Shown piece by piece: positions 26,742-35,485 of a stretch of 64,000 nucleotides of DNA. Each line of letters starts with the position of its first letter. Position 1 is the first letter of the stretch. This DNA is from an uncultured Pseudomonadales bacterium (lineage in GTDB: Bacteria > Pseudomonadota > Gammaproteobacteria > Pseudomonadales > Azotimanducaceae). Below the pieces are notes generated by a model. It made no database searches and was not told the DNA's origin. It saw only the letters and a list, made by a program, of their open reading frames with translations. Location: NCBI GenBank assembly GCA_951813295.1, contig CATOTI010000001.1, positions 310,001-374,000 on the forward strand, read 5' to 3'. A program made the translations under genes and the position numbers.

Positions 26742-28096
26742 GACATATCTCCAATCCAACTGCCGTGAAAACCATAAGGCACGCGTACGGGTAACTCGAC
26801 CGTCGCCATGACGGCCATGTCGCCCGCGTCGACCACGACGAAGTCGCTTTGATCACGTCCTTTGTCGTAGATCCAGGCCATGAGGTAGCCGTCATCCTCG
26901 GCGGTCGCGCCTTCGCGCGGTACAAAGACGGCCTCGCTCGAGCTACGCCCCGGTCCGAGATCGAGCGACCGGCTCGTTCCCGCTTTGAGGTCGTGCTTCA
27001 GAATTCTTGGGAATGCTTGTCCGGCGACCTCGACCGAGTAGCCGTAGCGGTACGACTTGCCATTGAGATCCGGATGACAGCGCGGGAATTCCTGCGCGCG
27101 ATCATCGATCCGATCGATCGATACGTTTCGTGTCGTCGGATTGATCGTCCAGCGATCGAGGGTCAGATCCTGGTTTTCGGCGAACGGGCCGCCGGTGTGA
27201 CCGTCGGCGAACATTTTGTCGTAGCGACAGACATCGAGCACCACGTTGCCGGCGTCGTCCTCGAACGCGTTCATCGGATGAAAAACGTAGCAGAGGGGAA
27301 CCTCGGTCCAGACGATATCGTCGGCACCGCCGTTGCGAGGCAGCAAGCCCACACGAGCGCCGTATTCCGGCCGCCATGTCATGGGAAAACGAAAGCCCTG
27401 TTGTGCGAGCGCGGGATCGGCGATGACGGGCAGGTCGTAGACGGCGACCCAGTTCGGCGTGATGCTGATGTCATGCACCATCGCGGGACCGGGAATCGGA
27501 ATGTCGACCGTGTGGACGACCTTGCCGGTGGCGCTCACGACGAGATACGTGAGCTTGAACGGCGGTGGCCCGGGGCTGTACGTCATGACGTGTAGCGCGC
27601 CCGTGTCGGGGTCGAGTTTGGTATGGGCGCTGAACGCGCCGTTGAGCGTGCCTTCGAAATCGTAGAGACCGAGCGGTTCGAGTTCGTAGCCGAGTTCCGA
27701 CGGCCGACCACCTGCCTCGACGATGGCGATCGTCTTGCCTGCGTGACCGATAACGTGCGTGTTCGCGCCGCTCTCGACGTAGCGGTTGCGATACCAGACC
27801 GCGCGACCGCCGTCGATGTGGATGCCGTGGACCATGCCGTTGCCGACAAACCAGTGATGGGTTGCCGCGTCGGCCGACGGCCCCGGGTTGGGCCCGTTGC
27901 GCAGAAAGCGGCCGGTAAGTTCGGCGGGTAGCGACCCAGTCACGGACAAAGATTCGATCGTCGTTTCTTCGACAGGGCCGAAGTTGCCTTGAAGATAAGT
28001 CGAGGCGTTCTTGCCCCATTGGCTGGCGTTCGCGAACGCGGCGCCGCCCATGAGCGGTAGGGCAGGAATCGTCTTGAGCAGGTTGCGGCGCTTCAT
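26738..28096 (-). CDS. Carotenoid oxygenase (carotenoid/lignostilbene cleavage) family protein, Tat-type leader
   Basis: This roughly 452-residue protein begins MKRRNLLKTIPALPLMGGAA, a twin-arginine leader (RRNLLK). The seven-bladed carotenoid-oxygenase fold is recognised by GRFLRNGPNPGP, HHWFVGNGMVHGI, AMVHDISITPNWVAVYDLP, CYVFHPMNAFED and a final FHGSW; the four iron-binding His are in the second, third, fourth and last of these. Such enzymes split carotenoids, apocarotenoids or stilbenes with O2. A Tat signal would place it in the periplasm, which is unusual. It lies downstream of a PQQ dehydrogenase and may act on the same lignin-like or isoprenoid substrates. Confidence 0.88.
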   Translation of the reverse strand: MKRRNLLKTIPALPLMGGAAFANASQWGKNASTYLQGNFGPVEETTIESLSVTGSLPAELTGRFLRNGPNPGPSADAATHHWFVGNGMVHGIHIDGGRAVWYRNRYVESGANTHVIGHAGKTIAIVEAGGRPSELGYELEPLGLYDFEGTLNGAFSAHTKLDPDTGALHVMTYSPGPPPFKLTYLVVSATGKVVHTVDIPIPGPAMVHDISITPNWVAVYDLPVIADPALAQQGFRFPMTWRPEYGARVGLLPRNGGADDIVWTEVPLCYVFHPMNAFEDDAGNVVLDVCRYDKMFADGHTGGPFAENQDLTLDRWTINPTTRNVSIDRIDDRAQEFPRCHPDLNGKSYRYGYSVEVAGQAFPRILKHDLKAGTSRSLDLGPGRSSSEAVFVPREGATAEDDGYLMAWIYDKGRDQSDFVVVDAGDMAVMATVELPVRVPYGFHGSWIGDMS

Positions 28097-28156
28097 CGAA
28101 AAAGCTCCCTTACTTGGTTGCCTGATCATGCCACGCGGCCGACGGAGAACGCGTCT

Positions 28157-30301
28157 TCATCGCAACGCGAAAACCCAGATCGCCGGCCCGCCGACGGGCA
28201 TCGGCAGTGTCTTTTCACCGCGACTTGAGAGGAACTCATTCGTCGCTCCAGTCATCGCGCGCAGGTGAATGTTCGAAACGCCGGCGACGATCGCCAGGTA
28301 CTGAACCCCATCTACCGCGTAGGTCGCCAGGCTCGAACTCGGCGCGGCGTCGAGCGGGCTTTCCCACAACACTGAGCCCGTCGCGGCGTCGAATGCCTTC
28401 AGGGACGGATCGAGATCGCCCGCAAAAACGAGGCCGCCGGCGGTCGCGAGCGTCGCCGATGCGATCGGACTCGACTGATCGTGCTGCCAGGCGAGTTCTC
28501 CTTCGATGACGTCGAACGCCTGCAAACGACCGATCATGCCGTCGTCGTTGAGCGTCGGATGTTCGGTGCTGTCCATGCCGACGCCTGAGCTCAAGAGCGC
28601 GAAACCTTCGGCTTTGTCCATCGTCATGCACCATTCGGCGAAGGGCGCGTAAACCATGCCGGTCGCGGGACTGTAGGCGGTCTCCGGCCAACTGCGCGCG
28701 CCCCAGGCGGTCGGACAGACGACGGCGGGCCGCGAGAGATCGGGAATGGTGTCCGGGTGATACGTCTTCGCGCCCGTGTCGGGATCGATCGCCGTGATGA
28801 TGTTCTGGATGCCCGGATCCACCGAGAAGAGGTATTCGCCGGTCGCGGCATCGAGCGCTTCGAGGATGCCTACCTTGCCGATGGTCATCACGATCCGTCG
28901 CTCTTCGCCGTCCCAGGTGATATCGGCGAGTTGTCTTTCGAACGCCCAGTCGAGATCCCATTGATCGTTCGGCGCATGCTGGTAGTACCAGACGAGTTCA
29001 CCGGTCACGGGGTCGAGCGCGAGCGTGCAGTTCGTGTAGAAGGCCTCGTTGGTGACCCCTTCCTTGCCGATGGGTTTGAGCAGCGGGCCGGTGTCATAGG
29101 TCGGGGCGGCGCCGTAGTAGACCAGCCCCAAGTCGGGATCATAGGTGCCCTGATGCCAAACCGAGCCGCCGTTCCGTCGTTCGGCGGGGAGGTCGTTCCA
29201 GGTGTTACCGCGGGGATCGTCCGGTGCGGCGACCGTGTCGAACTGCCATGCCTTCTCCCCGGTTTCGAGATCGATCCCGAGGATGAACCCGCCTTTGGGA
29301 ATATAGGTGGCGGTCACGCCTTGGATCACCCGGCCGGCCGCGACGAGCGGGGCGCTGCGAAGTTGATAGCGCGGGCGCATCATCGGCACGGGTAGTTCGA
29401 TCTCGTGGTCCCAGATCAGAGTTCCCATCTTCGCATCGAGGGCGAGTACGTGCTTGTCCGAAGTCGGCACGAGCACTTTGTCGCCCGCAAGGGCCAAACC
29501 CAGCTTCTGATTTGCCCGGCCTTGCGTCGCGTGGACGTAGCGCCAGAGCACGTCACCATTGGTCGCGTCCAGCGCGAGCACGGTATCCGGATGGGTATGC
29601 AGGAACATGACCCCTTCGTGCACGACCACGTGTGGCATGTTCGGGCCGACCGGCAGCGGTTTACGCCAGTCGAGCGCAAGACGAGCCACGGTCTCGCGAT
29701 TGATCGTATCGAGCGTGCTGAAGCGCTGCCCGTCGTAGGTGTTTCCCCATTGCAGCCAGTCGCTCGCGGGCGGGTCGATGAGCATGGCGTCGGTCACGGC
29801 CGAGAGTCCCGCGAGGCGTTCGCGTTGGGCATCGCTCAGCGCGACAGGTGCAGTCTCATCTACCGTACCGCCACCCGCGGAGGGGATCGTCAGTCGCTGT
29901 TGTGCAGTGAGCGTGGCGGGCATCGGACCGGACTTTGCTTCGATACCGTTCTCGGCCAGTAAGTAAGCAAGCAGTGCGGTCGCCTTCCTATCATCGAGAT
30001 CTTCGGCCTGTTGTGGTGGCATCCGACGAATATGGAACGAGAGGAGCGATGCGCGTCGGCCCCGCCACGTCATGTCGAAGCGATCACCGACGAGCGCGGG
30101 GGCAAGATGGATGCCTTCGAGATTGGCCCCGTGACAACCCGCGCACTCGGCCGCGTAGGCTTCGCGCCCCGCGTCGACCTGCGCTTTGTCGTAGGGCAAG
30201 GCTTGCGCGAAGCTCGGTTGACCGGCCGCCACGATCGACACGATAAAGGCGCCGAACAAACGTGCGCGGCCTCGCACCCATCCTTTGTCTTGTCTTCTCA
30301 C
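28157..30301 (-). CDS. PQQ-dependent dehydrogenase with N-terminal cytochrome c domain
   Basis: This 714-residue protein has a signal peptide (about 1-33), then a small c-type heme domain with CAGCH at residues 53-57 and RRMPP further on. The rest is an eight-bladed quinoprotein propeller: WLQWGNTYDGQRFSTL, LALDATNGDVLWRY, GELVWYYQHAPNDQWDLDW, and ILEALDAATGEYLFSVDP. In the common quinohemoproteins the heme domain is C-terminal; here it is N-terminal. The substrate is probably an alcohol or aldehyde oxidised in the periplasm. It heads a minus-strand operon with the carotenoid oxygenase (60-base gap). Confidence 0.9.
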   Translation of the reverse strand: MRRQDKGWVRGRARLFGAFIVSIVAAGQPSFAQALPYDKAQVDAGREAYAAECAGCHGANLEGIHLAPALVGDRFDMTWRGRRASLLSFHIRRMPPQQAEDLDDRKATALLAYLLAENGIEAKSGPMPATLTAQQRLTIPSAGGGTVDETAPVALSDAQRERLAGLSAVTDAMLIDPPASDWLQWGNTYDGQRFSTLDTINRETVARLALDWRKPLPVGPNMPHVVVHEGVMFLHTHPDTVLALDATNGDVLWRYVHATQGRANQKLGLALAGDKVLVPTSDKHVLALDAKMGTLIWDHEIELPVPMMRPRYQLRSAPLVAAGRVIQGVTATYIPKGGFILGIDLETGEKAWQFDTVAAPDDPRGNTWNDLPAERRNGGSVWHQGTYDPDLGLVYYGAAPTYDTGPLLKPIGKEGVTNEAFYTNCTLALDPVTGELVWYYQHAPNDQWDLDWAFERQLADITWDGEERRIVMTIGKVGILEALDAATGEYLFSVDPGIQNIITAIDPDTGAKTYHPDTIPDLSRPAVVCPTAWGARSWPETAYSPATGMVYAPFAEWCMTMDKAEGFALLSSGVGMDSTEHPTLNDDGMIGRLQAFDVIEGELAWQHDQSSPIASATLATAGGLVFAGDLDPSLKAFDAATGSVLWESPLDAAPSSSLATYAVDGVQYLAIVAGVSNIHLRAMTGATNEFLSSRGEKTLPMPVGGPAIWVFALR

Positions 30302-30425
30302 TACGATTTATTCCTTTCTCGGCTCTCAGCCAGTCAACCGGTTCGGCCGGGTTGCCGCAAGCACGTAGGCGAGATCCGACGTCTTTGCGGGTAGGCTTGA
30401 TCGCTCAATGCCCAGGGAGATCACC

Positions 30426-31670
30426 ATGCGTCCCATTGCACTCTTGTTCGCCGTCGCATTCACGGTTCCGGCCTTCTCCAACGCCGACACGAAGTCAGCC
30501 GGGATCGATCCCGTAGCGCTCGAGGCGGCCGCGCAGCACGTGGCGTCGTTCGTCGAAGGCGGTCAACTCGCGGGCGCGCTTTTCGCCGTTGCTCATCGCG
30601 GCGAGACGGTGCTCTGGCACAAGGCGGGTTTCGCGGACGCGGAAGCGAAGCGTGCGATCGCCGACGATTCGATTTTCCGAATCTATTCGATGACGAAGCC
30701 GATCATCGGCGCGGGTCTCATGGTGCTCTTCGACGAAGGCAAGTTCGCGCTGGACGATCCGGTGGCGAAGTACCTGCCGGCGCTTGCGGATCTGCGCGTC
30801 GCCACGGGGCCGGCGGGCGAGGATGGTGTGATTCCGACGGAGCCGGCCGCGAGCGCGATGACGATTCGCCAACTCCTCACACACACCGCGGGTTTTACCT
30901 ATGGGCTCTTTTCGTCGGGTCCTGTGGACATGGCCTATCGCCAGGCCGACGTGCTCTCGAATGATCAGACCCTCGAGCAATTCATGACGAAGCTCGCCGC
31001 GATTCCACTGGCCTACCAGCCCGGCACCGAGTGGCAATACAGCGTCTCGGTCGATGTGCAGGGGCGACTGATCGAGGTGTTGAGCGGCATGAAACTGTCC
31101 GCGTTTCTCTCCGCGAGGCTCTTCGAACCGCTGGGCATGGTCGACACCGCATTCTGGGTGCCGCCGGCCAAGGCCGATCGCCTCGCCGCACTCTATGCGA
31201 GCCGCAATGGCCAACGGATGCGTTTGCCGAACGGTGACGCGGTGCTGAAGGAGCAAGCGTTCGAGTCTGGAGGCGGTGGCCTCGTCTCGACGGCATCCGA
31301 CTACCTGCGCTTCGGTCAGATGCTCGTCAACGGCGGCGAACTCGACGGTCAACGTGTGATCGAGGCCGATACGGTCGAGATGATGTTCGAGAATCACCTC
31401 CCGGCAGCGGTGCCCGCGATTCATCCCATGGTCGGTAACCCGGGCAATACGTTTGGTCTGGGCGGCGCGATCGTGGCCGAGCCGAACGAGCAGATCGAGC
31501 ATTCGCGCGCGGTCGGCGAACTCTGGTGGTACGGCATCGGCGGCACGTGGATGGGTATCCATCGCGAGGAAGAACTCGTCATCGTCGGCATGATCCAGAG
31601 CATGGGCGGCGGTGCTGCACGTGCCGCGCGCCTCGACTCGAAACGAATGGTCTACGAAGCGCTGCACTGA
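30426..31670 (+). CDS. Exported serine hydrolase (class C beta-lactamase/esterase family)
   Basis: From the chosen start (ATG 30426, preceded by AGGGAGA) the protein has about 414 residues with signal peptide MRPIALLFAVAFTVPAFSNA. The active site S-x-x-K is SMTK in IYSMTKPIIGAG, the second motif is YSVSVDV (Tyr at the YxN position), and the C-terminal region has GELWWYGIGGTWMG. This fits EstB-like esterases more than true beta-lactamases. The start codon at 30408 in the same frame is less likely. It is divergent from the PQQ operon and is followed 24 bases later by a GNAT gene. Confidence 0.88.
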   Translation: MRPIALLFAVAFTVPAFSNADTKSAGIDPVALEAAAQHVASFVEGGQLAGALFAVAHRGETVLWHKAGFADAEAKRAIADDSIFRIYSMTKPIIGAGLMVLFDEGKFALDDPVAKYLPALADLRVATGPAGEDGVIPTEPAASAMTIRQLLTHTAGFTYGLFSSGPVDMAYRQADVLSNDQTLEQFMTKLAAIPLAYQPGTEWQYSVSVDVQGRLIEVLSGMKLSAFLSARLFEPLGMVDTAFWVPPAKADRLAALYASRNGQRMRLPNGDAVLKEQAFESGGGGLVSTASDYLRFGQMLVNGGELDGQRVIEADTVEMMFENHLPAAVPAIHPMVGNPGNTFGLGGAIVAEPNEQIEHSRAVGELWWYGIGGTWMGIHREEELVIVGMIQSMGGGAARAARLDSKRMVYEALH

Positions 31671-31694
31671 TACGGGTGAGCCGCGAAACGCGCG

Positions 31695-32192
31695 ATGGAT
31701 CTCGCGACCGAGCGGCTTTCGATTCGATCGTTTCGACGCGACGATCTCGACGCCTATGCCGGGATCGTCGCCGACTCTGACGTCATGCGCTATCTGGGTG
31801 GCCCGCTGACGCGTCCAGAGGCTCGGGCGTACATCGAACGTTCGCTCGAGCACGAACGTACGCACGGGTTCGCCCGCTACGCCGTCCTATTCGAAGGTGA
31901 CCTGATCGGCATGTGCGGGTTCGCACCGATCAGGGACTACATCGATCTCGGTTACCGGTTCGCCAAGACGAGTTGGGGGAATGGATTCGCGACGGAATCG
32001 GCGCGGGCGGTGATCGAAAAAGGATTCTCAGCGTTCGGTTTCGACGAAATCGTCGCGTCCGTGCTGAACGGCAACGGCGGGTCGCTTTCCGTTATAGAAA
32101 AGCTCGGTTTCACCTACCAGCACGACGAACTGACGCCGGGCGGGCTCGCGGCGAAGCGTTTCGTCTTGCGCAAGGATGTCGCCGGACACTAG
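31695..32192 (+). CDS. GNAT family N-acetyltransferase (RimJ/RimL-like)
   Basis: This 165-residue protein begins MDLATERLSIRSFRRDDLDAY, typical of the RimJ/RimL-type GNAT group, and contains IDLGYRFAKTSWGNGFATES, the acetyl-CoA-binding beta4-alpha3 motif, plus ASVLNGNGGSLSVIEKLGF. It transfers an acetyl group to an amine; the target is unknown. It lies 24 bases after the serine hydrolase and about 10 bases before the metallo-beta-lactamase remnant, so it is probably in the same transcript. Confidence 0.85.
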   Translation: MDLATERLSIRSFRRDDLDAYAGIVADSDVMRYLGGPLTRPEARAYIERSLEHERTHGFARYAVLFEGDLIGMCGFAPIRDYIDLGYRFAKTSWGNGFATESARAVIEKGFSAFGFDEIVASVLNGNGGSLSVIEKLGFTYQHDELTPGGLAAKRFVLRKDVAGH

Positions 32193-32210
32193 CTGCACCG
32201 GGAGGTTCAA

Positions 32211-33193
32211 ATCAGACATTTCTTGTTGGGTATTGGCCTCTTCGTGCTCGTCGAGGCGGCGTGGCCTGCCGAATCGGATTACGCGGTCGATCCCGAAATC
32301 ACACTGCTATCGACGATGCTCGCGAGCTTCGCTGGCGAGGGCGAGTGGGGATTCAGTGCGCTGATCGAGACCGAGGCCGGGAGCGTGTTGTTCGACACTG
32401 GCTTCAAGCAGGCGACTGTTTGGCGCAACAGTCGGGTGCTGGGTGTTGATCTCAGCGGGGCGCGGGATGTCGTTCTGACGCACTACCACACGGATCACAC
32501 CGGCGGTCTCATACATTTGAGAAAACAGTTGATGGAGGCCTTTCCCGACGCGCTCTCGCGGGTTTACGTCGGCAAGGGATTCTTCCAACAACGCTTCATG
32601 CTGGACGGCCAGCCCGTCTACTCGTTGCCGGGCGGGTTAAATCCCGACGAATTCGACACGCCGGAGGATTTTCGTCGCGCCGCGGAGGGGTTAGGCATCG
32701 AATTCATCGAGATCGAGGAAGCGCGTGAGATCCTGCCCGGTGTTCATCTCACCGGCCCGATCGAACGGCGTCACGACGAACGGAATGTCTCGCCAGGTCG
32801 CTTTTTGGACGCGGCCGCGCGTCGACCCGACAACATCCCGGAGTCGCAGGTGATCGGGCTCCTGACTAACGCGGGGTGGCTCCTGGTTTCCGGATGCGGC
32901 CACGCGGGCATCGTCAACGCGACGGCGCGCTGCGGGAAATCCGTCCCGTACCCGTGACAATGGCGGTGGGTGGATTCCATCTCTTTCGGGCCTCGCCGGA
33001 TGTCCTGGATTGGACCGCGCAAGCGCTCGAGGACGTGGGGCTCGAGAGCTTTGTCGGCGCGCATTGCACGGGAACGCCCGCGACGTACTACCTGATGGAT
33101 AAGCTCGAGCTTCCCGCCTCGAAGGTCTCGATTGGTGCGGTGGGGACGCGCATCGATTCATCGCGCGAGATCATCAGAGCATCGGTGGAATAG
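32211..33193 (+). pseudogene. Metallo-beta-lactamase fold hydrolase, frameshifted
   Basis: The first frame encodes a hydrophobic leader and an MBL fold with the metal motif LTHYHTDHTGG (HxHxDH), FDTGFKQA and GCGHAGIVNATA, then stops at 32957. The remaining family sequence (LREIRPVPV, then AVGGFHLF and CTGTPATYYL) continues in another frame to 33193. The join is at 32928-32930, where an extra CG in a GCGCGC run would restore NATALREI. The start is also doubtful: GGGAGG at 32199-32204 is spaced correctly for an ATC at 32211, while the first standard codon is TTG 32223. This looks like a recently broken gene or sequence error. Confidence 0.8.
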
Positions 33194-33225
33194 GGACGAC
33201 GTCCGCGTTCAATTGGGGGATCGGC

Positions 33226-33282
33226 GAACGTTAGGGCCCTTCGAGAACGTTAGGGCTTTTCGAGAACGTTAGGGCCCTTCGA
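33226..33282. repeat. Three tandem 19-bp repeats overlapping the S9 peptidase 3' end
   Basis: Units at 33226-33244, 33245-33263 and 33264-33282 read GAACGTTAGGGCCCTTCGA with one 2-base variant (CTTTT) in the middle copy. The third copy contains the stop codon (TTA/TAA at 33269-33271) of the minus-strand peptidase, so the other two appear to be duplications of its 3' end. Confidence 0.85.
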
Positions 33283-35260
33283 ACTGTTCCTCGAGCCAAC
33301 CGAACCAGCGCTGAAAAACGTCACGCGAGTGCACCGGGTCACCGGGAAAGTGGCCGGGCACGGGATAAGCGACGAACTTCACGGGCACGTCGTGGTCACG
33401 GAGCACGCTGTAGAGCTTGAACGACTGCGTCACCGATACTCGCGGGTCGAGCGTCGTCGACAGGATGAGGGTCGGTGCGCGGATGTTCGTGGCGTATGAG
33501 ATGGGTGATTGCGTGCGGTAATGCTCGTCGTTGCCGTTCTTCCAGGGTGAACCGTCGAGGCCGTAGCCGCTCCAGACGTTCATGTCGGAAAGGGTGTACC
33601 AGTCGAACCAGTCCGTGACGGCCGCGCCCGCGACCGCGGCTCGCCAGACGTCGTAGTGCGCGGTCAACCAGACGGTCATGTAGCCACCGTATGACCAACC
33701 CGTACTGGCCAAGCGGGTTTCGTCGACGAATCCCTTGGCAATCACTGCCTCGACACCGGCCATGACGTCGCGCCCGGGGCCCGCCCCCGCGTCGTTGATG
33801 ACAGCGCTCTGAAAGGCGTCACCTCGGTTGTTGCTTCCCCGGTAATTGGGCTGGAAAACGAGCCATCCGTGGGCGGCCGCGATCTGCCCGAAGATGTTGA
33901 ATTGTGTCGTGGACGAGCTCATGGGTCCGCCGTGGATCATCAACACGAGCGGATAGCGCTTGCTGGCGTCGAACTCGGGCGGATAGATCAGTACGCCGTC
34001 CTGATCGAACCCGTCGTTTGTCCACTCGATCGTTTCGACCCGACCGAGCGTGCGTTCGGAGAGCCCAGCGTGAAAATCGGTCAGTTGGCGCGGTAGCCCA
34101 TCGACGCCGTCGAGTACGTAGAGTTCGGTGCCGCTCGCCGCGGTCGAACCCCGGAAAAGCAAGCGCCCATTCCTAGCGACACTACCGCCGCCGAAAACCG
34201 TTTCGCCCAGCTCGACCTTGGTTGGTGGCGCGTCGATCGGCTGGTACCAGAGCGATATGGTCGTGCTATCCGGTGCCGCCACCCAGAGCGCTCGTCCGTT
34301 GGGGGCCCACTCCGCCCAGAAGATGTCGCGGTCGATCTGTGCGGTCAGATCGCGGCGTGCACCGCCCGCCGTGGGTATGGCGAAAACGCCGCCGGGATGG
34401 AAAGCCATTTCCTCGCCCCGGGTTTTCACGAATGCGATCCATTTACCATCCGGCGAAGGCGATGCGCCGCCGTAAGGTGCTGGATCGGCGAGCAGAGCTT
34501 CATCGTCGCCGGCGAGCGAGACGCGTCGCAACGACCCGCGCAGAAACGATGCGCTGTAGGCATCGGGTTGCGCGCCGTAGACGATGGATTGGCCGTCGTC
34601 CGACCACGCGAACGAGCCGACGAGATAGGCGAGGGTGTGATCCGTGGTGAGTCTCTTTGGCTCGCCCTCGTCCGCGTCGACGCGCCAGATGTGGCGTGCG
34701 GGTGAAACGCGGTCGGCGAGATACCAATCGCCACCCACTTCGAAGGAGCGATTATGTTCCTCCTGACCCTCCCGTTGCGTCGGGGCTTCGGGTGCAACGA
34801 ACGCAAACGTGGTCCCGTCGGGGCTCCATTCGAAAGCCATGACGCTGGTTTGCGGACGCGCGATTTTCTTCGCTTCCCCGCCGCGTAACGGCATCACATG
34901 AATCGTCGATTTCTCCTGCTCGTCCCGGGCGAGAAAGGCGATTGATTCGCCGTCGGGCGACCAGCGTGGATTCGAAACCGCATGACGGTCATGCGTGAGC
35001 GCTCGACGTTCCCCCGATGCGACATCGACGAGAAAGAGCTGATTCTCCATCCGGTTCGCATCGAAATTGCGGCGCCGGACGATGACGAGTGCGCGCTCGC
35101 CATCCGGGGAGATACGCGGATCGATGAGACCCAAGTCGAGATGGAGGTCATCGAAGCCTAGCGGCTCGGCGTTGGTCGTCGCCGCGAACGATACGAGACA
35201 AGCGAAAACCAGGCGTCGAACCGCTCGTCCGTCGACGATTCGTGGGCGATGGTCAAGCAT
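33269..35260 (-). CDS. Exported S9 family prolyl oligopeptidase-type peptidase
   Basis: This 663-residue protein has a signal peptide (RRLVFACLVSFAATTNA), an N-terminal WD40/PD40-like beta-propeller (SPDGERALVIVRRR, WSPDGESIAFLAR), and a C-terminal alpha/beta hydrolase with MIHGGPMSSS, nucleophile GWSYGGYMT, Asp in STTLDPRVS and His in VPGHFPGD. These enzymes are dipeptidyl or acylaminoacyl peptidases of the periplasm. I chose ATG 35260 over the TTG one codon earlier. It is convergent with the MBL remnant and divergent from the SDR gene across 225 bases. Confidence 0.92.
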   Translation of the reverse strand: MLDHRPRIVDGRAVRRLVFACLVSFAATTNAEPLGFDDLHLDLGLIDPRISPDGERALVIVRRRNFDANRMENQLFLVDVASGERRALTHDRHAVSNPRWSPDGESIAFLARDEQEKSTIHVMPLRGGEAKKIARPQTSVMAFEWSPDGTTFAFVAPEAPTQREGQEEHNRSFEVGGDWYLADRVSPARHIWRVDADEGEPKRLTTDHTLAYLVGSFAWSDDGQSIVYGAQPDAYSASFLRGSLRRVSLAGDDEALLADPAPYGGASPSPDGKWIAFVKTRGEEMAFHPGGVFAIPTAGGARRDLTAQIDRDIFWAEWAPNGRALWVAAPDSTTISLWYQPIDAPPTKVELGETVFGGGSVARNGRLLFRGSTAASGTELYVLDGVDGLPRQLTDFHAGLSERTLGRVETIEWTNDGFDQDGVLIYPPEFDASKRYPLVLMIHGGPMSSSTTQFNIFGQIAAAHGWLVFQPNYRGSNNRGDAFQSAVINDAGAGPGRDVMAGVEAVIAKGFVDETRLASTGWSYGGYMTVWLTAHYDVWRAAVAGAAVTDWFDWYTLSDMNVWSGYGLDGSPWKNGNDEHYRTQSPISYATNIRAPTLILSTTLDPRVSVTQSFKLYSVLRDHDVPVKFVAYPVPGHFPGDPVHSRDVFQRWFGWLEEQFEGP

Positions 35261-35485
35261 CAAGCGATCCTCGCAAGGTGGTTTTTTAGTTGTCGCGGCG
35301 CGTCAGGCCTTCATGGCCACGCTAGAGCCGAACGATACCGCTCGTCTTTCGGATACTACGAAATCAAGCGTGCAGGCGTGGGGCGTTGGATCGTAGGCTT
35401 GTCCCAAGGGGACATCCGAACAGAAACTCGTCGTACGAATCCGCAAAGCATTCGAACGGTAGGGAACCAAACAGGGAGTTGGAGC

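Noticed and set aside
30495..31865. Long minus-strand open frame of 456 codons
   Set aside because: It lies wholly antisense to the serine hydrolase and part of the GNAT gene, has low-complexity Arg/His composition and no family motif; a GC-rich shadow frame.
32211..33193. In-frame stop in the MBL gene as a possible selenocysteine codon
   Set aside because: The interruption is a frame change, not a UGA in an unbroken frame, so recoding as Sec does not rejoin the protein.
33226..33282. Possible CRISPR-like repeat array
   Set aside because: The units are directly adjacent without spacers, 19 bp long and only three copies; it is a simple tandem duplication.
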